A stretch of 9,567 nucleotides of DNA, taken from the NCBI GenBank assembly GCA_910589095.1, contig CAJUSN010000097.1, positions 1-9,567 of the forward strand, in the 5' to 3' direction. The translations under genes were made by a program, and so were the position numbers. Shown piece by piece: positions 7,344-9,567 of the stretch (positions are counted from its first letter, which is position 1; every line of letters begins with the position of its first letter). Below the pieces are notes generated by a model. That model was not told the origin of the DNA. It made no database searches and saw nothing but the letters and a program-made list of their open reading frames with translations. Source of the DNA: an uncultured Muribaculaceae bacterium (GTDB lineage: Bacteria > Bacteroidota > Bacteroidia > Bacteroidales > Muribaculaceae).

Positions 7344-8876
7344 TCAATGTTTGAAGTGACGGATACCGGTGGTGACCATGGCCACTCCGTTAGCATTGCA
7401 GTAGTCAATAGTCTCCTGGTCGCGGATAGAGCCGCCGGGCTGGATCACTGCAGTGATGCCTGCCTTGTTGGCTATTTCAACACAGTCGGCAAACGGGAAG
7501 AAGGCATCGGAAGCCATTACAGCGCCATTGAGGTCAAACCCGAATGATTGCGCCTTGGCGATGGCTTGTTTGAGAGCATCAACGCGTGATGTTTGACCCA
7601 CTCCGGAGGCAAGGAGCATAGAGCCTTTGGCCAAAACAATGGAGTTGCTCTTGCTGTTTTTCACAACTTTGTTGGCGAAAAGCAGATCGGTAATCTGTTC
7701 ATCATTAGGCTTCTTATCCGTAACGGGTGTAAGATCGGCAGGAGTTTCAATTTTGAGGTCGCGATCCTGGAGAAGAGCGCCGTTGAGAACAGAGCGGAAC
7801 TGCACTTTAGTTGTGAGGGGAGCGATTTGCTTGAGGATAATGCGGTTTTTCTTCTGAGACAGGATTGCAAATGCCTCTTCGCTATAATCAGGTGCGATGA
7901 TAACTTCAAGGAATATTTTGTTGATCTGCTCGGCAGTTTCAGCGTCGATGTCACGGTTAGCTACGAGAACACCTCCGAAAGCCGAAACCGGATCGCCTGC
8001 AAGAGCATCTGTCCAAGCTTGCAGCATTGTGGGACGAGTTGCGATACCGCAGGCATTGTTGTGTTTGAGAATACCAAATGTGGGTTCTTCAAATTCAGAG
8101 ATCAGAGAAACGGCAGCATCAATGTCAAGGAGGTTGTTGTATGAGATTTCCTTGCCATGGAGCTGCTTGAACATCTTGTCAAAGTCGCCGAAGAATGCGC
8201 CTTTCTGGTGAGGATTCTCACCGTAGCGGAGGTGCATTTTGTTATCGAATGCTTCGCGCATTGCAGTGGGAGCTTCGGGATCGAGAGAATCGAAGTAGTT
8301 GAAGATAGCTGCGTCATATCCGGATGAAACCTTAAATGCTTCTTTGGCAAAGAAACGGCGTTCGTCAAGGGAGGATTCGGCGCCGTTGCGAGAAATGAGC
8401 TCGGCAAGGGGCTCGTATTGAGCTTTGGAAGCAACGATGATTACATCGCGGTAATTCTTAGCACCGGCGCGGATGAGAGAGATGCCGCCGATGTCGATTT
8501 TTTCAATAATATCTTCGTGAGATGCCCCTGAAGCCACAGTGGCTTCAAAAGGATAGAGATCGACGATGACGAGGTCGATTTCGGGAATCTCATATTCTTT
8601 AATCTGATTGCGGTCACCTTCGTTTTCGCGACGGTTCAAGATTCCGCCGAATACTTTGGGATGGAGAGTCTTTACACGGCCACCGAGAATCGAAGGATAA
8701 GATGTGAGTTCTTCAACGGCTTGACAGGGGAAACCCAGGCTTTCGATGAAAGATTTTGTGCCACCGGTTGACAAAAACTTCACTCCTTGAGCATGGAGCA
8801 TGTTGAGAATGTTGTCAAGACCTTCCTTGTGGAATACTGAGATAAGTGCCGTTTTGATTACTCTTTTATCAGACAT
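7344..8876 (-). CDS. purH: Bifunctional AICAR transformylase / IMP cyclohydrolase
   Basis: PurH catalyses the last two steps of de novo IMP synthesis: formylation of AICAR with 10-formyltetrahydrofolate, then ring closure. From the ATG at 8876 the product has 510 residues, close to the usual 505-530. The N-terminal MGS-like IMP cyclohydrolase domain (about 1-200) contains FLSTGGT (34-40), SILGGRVKTLHPKVFGGIL (62-80) and VDLYPFE (105-111). The transformylase domain follows, with LRYGENPHQKG (216-226), the catalytic Lys271-His272 in KHNNACG, DPVSAFGG (295-302), and the C-terminal SDAFFPFADCVE and VIQPGGSIRDQE stretches. A TTG start three codons upstream (8885) is possible, but ATG gives the typical MSDKR-type N-terminus and is preferred. 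The start codon sits in one arm of a perfect palindrome, and a promoter candidate lies about 50 bases upstream. It heads the minus-strand run toward mreB. Confidence 0.97.
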   Translation of the reverse strand: MSDKRVIKTALISVFHKEGLDNILNMLHAQGVKFLSTGGTKSFIESLGFPCQAVEELTSYPSILGGRVKTLHPKVFGGILNRRENEGDRNQIKEYEIPEIDLVIVDLYPFEATVASGASHEDIIEKIDIGGISLIRAGAKNYRDVIIVASKAQYEPLAELISRNGAESSLDERRFFAKEAFKVSSGYDAAIFNYFDSLDPEAPTAMREAFDNKMHLRYGENPHQKGAFFGDFDKMFKQLHGKEISYNNLLDIDAAVSLISEFEEPTFGILKHNNACGIATRPTMLQAWTDALAGDPVSAFGGVLVANRDIDAETAEQINKIFLEVIIAPDYSEEAFAILSQKKNRIILKQIAPLTTKVQFRSVLNGALLQDRDLKIETPADLTPVTDKKPNDEQITDLLFANKVVKNSKSNSIVLAKGSMLLASGVGQTSRVDALKQAIAKAQSFGFDLNGAVMASDAFFPFADCVEIANKAGITAVIQPGGSIRDQETIDYCNANGVAMVTTGIRHFKH

Positions 8877-8888
8877 TTGATTCAAATG
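8874..8888 (-). repeat. Perfect palindrome over the purH start codon
   Basis: CATTTGA-T-TCAAATG is a perfect 7-base-arm inverted repeat around one central base. On the minus strand the final ATG of the repeat is the purH start codon. A second overlapping palindrome, CAAAT-G-ATTTG, occupies 8883-8893. It could be a protein-binding site, or form a short mRNA hairpin that masks the start codon. It could also be chance in AT-rich DNA. Confidence 0.45.
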
Positions 8889-8924
8889 ATTTGATGGTTA
8901 TTGGTGATGTTGAGTTTTAGACTG

Positions 8925-8956
8925 CAAAATTACATATTTTCAATCAATATGCCTAA
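8925..8956 (-). promoter_or_regulatory. Candidate purH promoter
   Basis: On the minus strand TAATTTTG (8932 to 8925) matches the Bacteroidota -7 consensus exactly and is the same octamer found before the LysE-family gene. TTAG (8956 to 8953) matches three of four bases of the -33 box, at a gap of 20 bases. Transcription would begin near 8918-8921, leaving a 5' leader of about 40-45 bases before the ATG. It may drive the whole purH-mre-mrdA-rodA run. Confidence 0.5.
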
Positions 8957-9069
8957 TAATGCTATTTAAACTTTTGTTTCAATTAACATCTTTATTGTTT
9001 TTGATGAGTATTATTAGTGACTATGTGGTGGTTTTATTGATAGGTTGATTTGCGGCAATGCTCACTTGT

Positions 9070-9081
9070 ATCCGAACGGAT
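9070..9081. repeat. 12-base perfect inverted repeat
   Basis: ATCCG-AA-CGGAT is a perfect 5-base-arm inverted repeat about 100 bases before the flavodoxin start. It is the first element of a 66-base cluster of repeats. An operator half-site pair is possible; no regulator is identifiable. Confidence 0.35.
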
Positions 9082-9084
9082 GAA

Positions 9085-9117
9085 CAATGTGATGTATCAA
9101 TGTGTTTTTTCAATGTG
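9085..9117 (+). repeat. Three CAATGTG direct repeats with a 13-base period
   Basis: Identical heptamers start at 9085, 9098 and 9111, exactly 13 bases apart each time. A one-mismatch copy, CAAGGTG, follows at 9125, 14 bases on. The intervening six bases differ between copies, so only the heptamer is kept, as in tandem protein-binding sites. It lies 65-97 bases before the flavodoxin ATG. Confidence 0.5.
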
Positions 9118-9120
9118 CAA

Positions 9121-9135
9121 GTTACAAGGTGTAAC
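9121..9135. repeat. 15-base inverted repeat upstream of the flavodoxin gene
   Basis: GTTACA-AGG-TGTAAC has perfect 6-base arms and a 3-base spacer. It ends 46 bases before the flavodoxin start, a normal position for an operator overlapping a promoter. Its right part includes the degenerate fourth heptamer CAAGGTG. The arms are too short for a terminator, and no T-run follows. Confidence 0.4.
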
Positions 9136-9181
9136 CGTGCGCTTTGTCAAATAGAAATTACAACTGAAAAATAAATGAATT

Positions 9182-9567
9182 ATGAAGAAAATAGGAATCT
9201 TTTACGGTTCAACTACCGGAACAACTGAACAAGTGGCCCAAGACATAGCCAAGGCGCTTGGCGTGGGTAGCGAAGATGTTTATGACGTGACAAACACAGC
9301 TCCATCCAAGGTGGCTGATTACGATGTGGTCATCTTCGGCGCAAGCACTTGGGGCGACGGTGACTTACAAGATAATATGCATGACTTTCTTGATGGAGTT
9401 GGAGCGCTTTCTCTGTCGGGGAAATATGCTGCCGTGTTTGGATGCGGTGATGAGTCAATGTCGGAAACATTCTGCAATGCAGTTGGCGAAATGTATGAAG
9501 TTTTGGTAAAGACAGGAGCAACGATGGTTGGACAGTTCAATGCCGATGGGTATGACTATGATAAGTC
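9182..9567 (+). CDS. fldA: Flavodoxin (FMN electron carrier), 3' end outside the window
   Basis: The first 128 residues of a flavodoxin are visible; the usual full length is about 165-175. The N-terminal MKKIGIFYGSTTGTTE carries the FMN phosphate-binding loop GSTTGTTE (9-16). STWGDGDLQDNM (55-66) provides Trp57, the aromatic residue that stacks on one face of the flavin. VFGCGDE (85-91) begins the 90s loop, and the final GYDYDK leads into the long-chain flavodoxin region. At the place where E. coli FldA has its second stacking residue (Tyr94), this protein has Met93, in a loop that aligns one residue shorter. Flavodoxins carry low-potential electrons in place of ferredoxin, often under iron limitation, or feed radical-SAM enzymes. 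The ATG follows an A-rich sequence typical of Bacteroidota starts. It is transcribed away from purH and preceded by a repeat-rich region that may regulate it. Confidence 0.93.
   Translation, partial: MKKIGIFYGSTTGTTEQVAQDIAKALGVGSEDVYDVTNTAPSKVADYDVVIFGASTWGDGDLQDNMHDFLDGVGALSLSGKYAAVFGCGDESMSETFCNAVGEMYEVLVKTGATMVGQFNADGYDYDK

Larger units (their letters stand above)
9058..9174 (+). other. 38-codon cysteine-rich open frame before the flavodoxin, doubtful CDS
   Basis: An ATG at 9058 opens 38 codons ending in TAA at 9172-9174, seven bases before the flavodoxin ATG and in a different frame. Five residues are cysteine (4, 11, 16, 25, 30), and the product is otherwise polar, without a membrane segment. 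An in-frame TGA at 9046-9048 closes the frame upstream. No ribosome-binding site is evident, although that means little in Bacteroidota. The same bases contain the repeat block whose 13-base period is not a multiple of three, which argues for regulatory DNA rather than coding sequence. It resembles no family I know. Confidence 0.15.
8877..9181. other. Divergent intergenic region between purH and the flavodoxin gene
   Basis: This AT-rich stretch of about 305 bases separates the divergently transcribed purH and flavodoxin genes. It holds the purH promoter candidate and start-codon palindrome at its left end, and a crowded block of inverted and direct repeats at 9070-9135 near the flavodoxin. 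The middle (about 8957-9045) shows only a 14-codon plus-strand frame (9004-9048) with a hydrophobic product, no RNA gene and no terminator. I found no perfect TAnnTTTG box on the plus strand for the flavodoxin; the nearest partial matches are TTGATTTG (9045-9052) and the TTTG core at 9143-9146. Confidence 0.7.

Noticed and set aside
7593..8144. 183-codon plus-strand open frame inside purH
   Set aside because: It is antisense to the transformylase domain, with no recognisable domain or independent start context.
8883..8885. TTG three codons upstream as the purH start
   Set aside because: It adds only Met-Asn-Gln, and the in-frame ATG at 8876 gives the N-terminus expected for the family.
9004..9048. 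14-codon plus-strand frame as a leader peptide
   Set aside because: Too short and hydrophobic, with no repeated codons suggesting attenuation and no adjacent terminator-like structure.

Overview
The window looks like ordinary chromosomal DNA from a member of the Bacteroidales (Bacteroidota), possibly a gut lineage such as Muribaculaceae or Bacteroidaceae. The evidence is the gene order purH-mreB-mreC-mreD-mrdA-rodA, protein sequences that read like Bacteroides-type MreC, PBP2 and RodA, A-rich ribosome-binding regions without clear Shine-Dalgarno sites, and two copies of the Bacteroidota -7 promoter octamer (TAnnTTTG). The family-level placement is inference. I see no mobile elements, tRNAs, rRNAs or CRISPR arrays.

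Layout: almost everything is on the minus strand and reads right to left. purH (de novo purine synthesis) comes first. The cell-elongation cluster follows: mreB (actin-like filament), mreC and mreD (scaffold), mrdA/PBP2 (transpeptidase) and rodA (SEDS glycosyltransferase). mreD/mrdA and mrdA/rodA overlap by 17 and 20 bases, so this half is very probably one translationally coupled operon. After rodA come a LysE/RhtB-type exporter with its own apparent promoter and a cytoplasmic CBM9-like protein 22 bases further on. At the far right a long-chain flavodoxin gene starts on the plus strand and is cut by the window end.

The elongation genes form one machine: MreB filaments, linked through MreC/MreD, position the RodA-PBP2 pair that polymerises and crosslinks side-wall peptidoglycan. 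purH, the exporter, the CBM9-like protein and the flavodoxin have no obvious functional tie to it.

The most interesting part is the roughly 300-base divergent region between purH and the flavodoxin gene. It holds a perfect palindrome over the purH start codon and a purH promoter candidate. Just upstream of the flavodoxin lies a dense 66-base block: a 12-base inverted repeat, three exact CAATGTG direct repeats spaced every 13 bases, and a 15-base inverted repeat. The same block is spanned by a 38-codon open frame with five cysteines that ends 7 bases before the flavodoxin start. I did not find a convincing new multi-gene system; the rest is core housekeeping.
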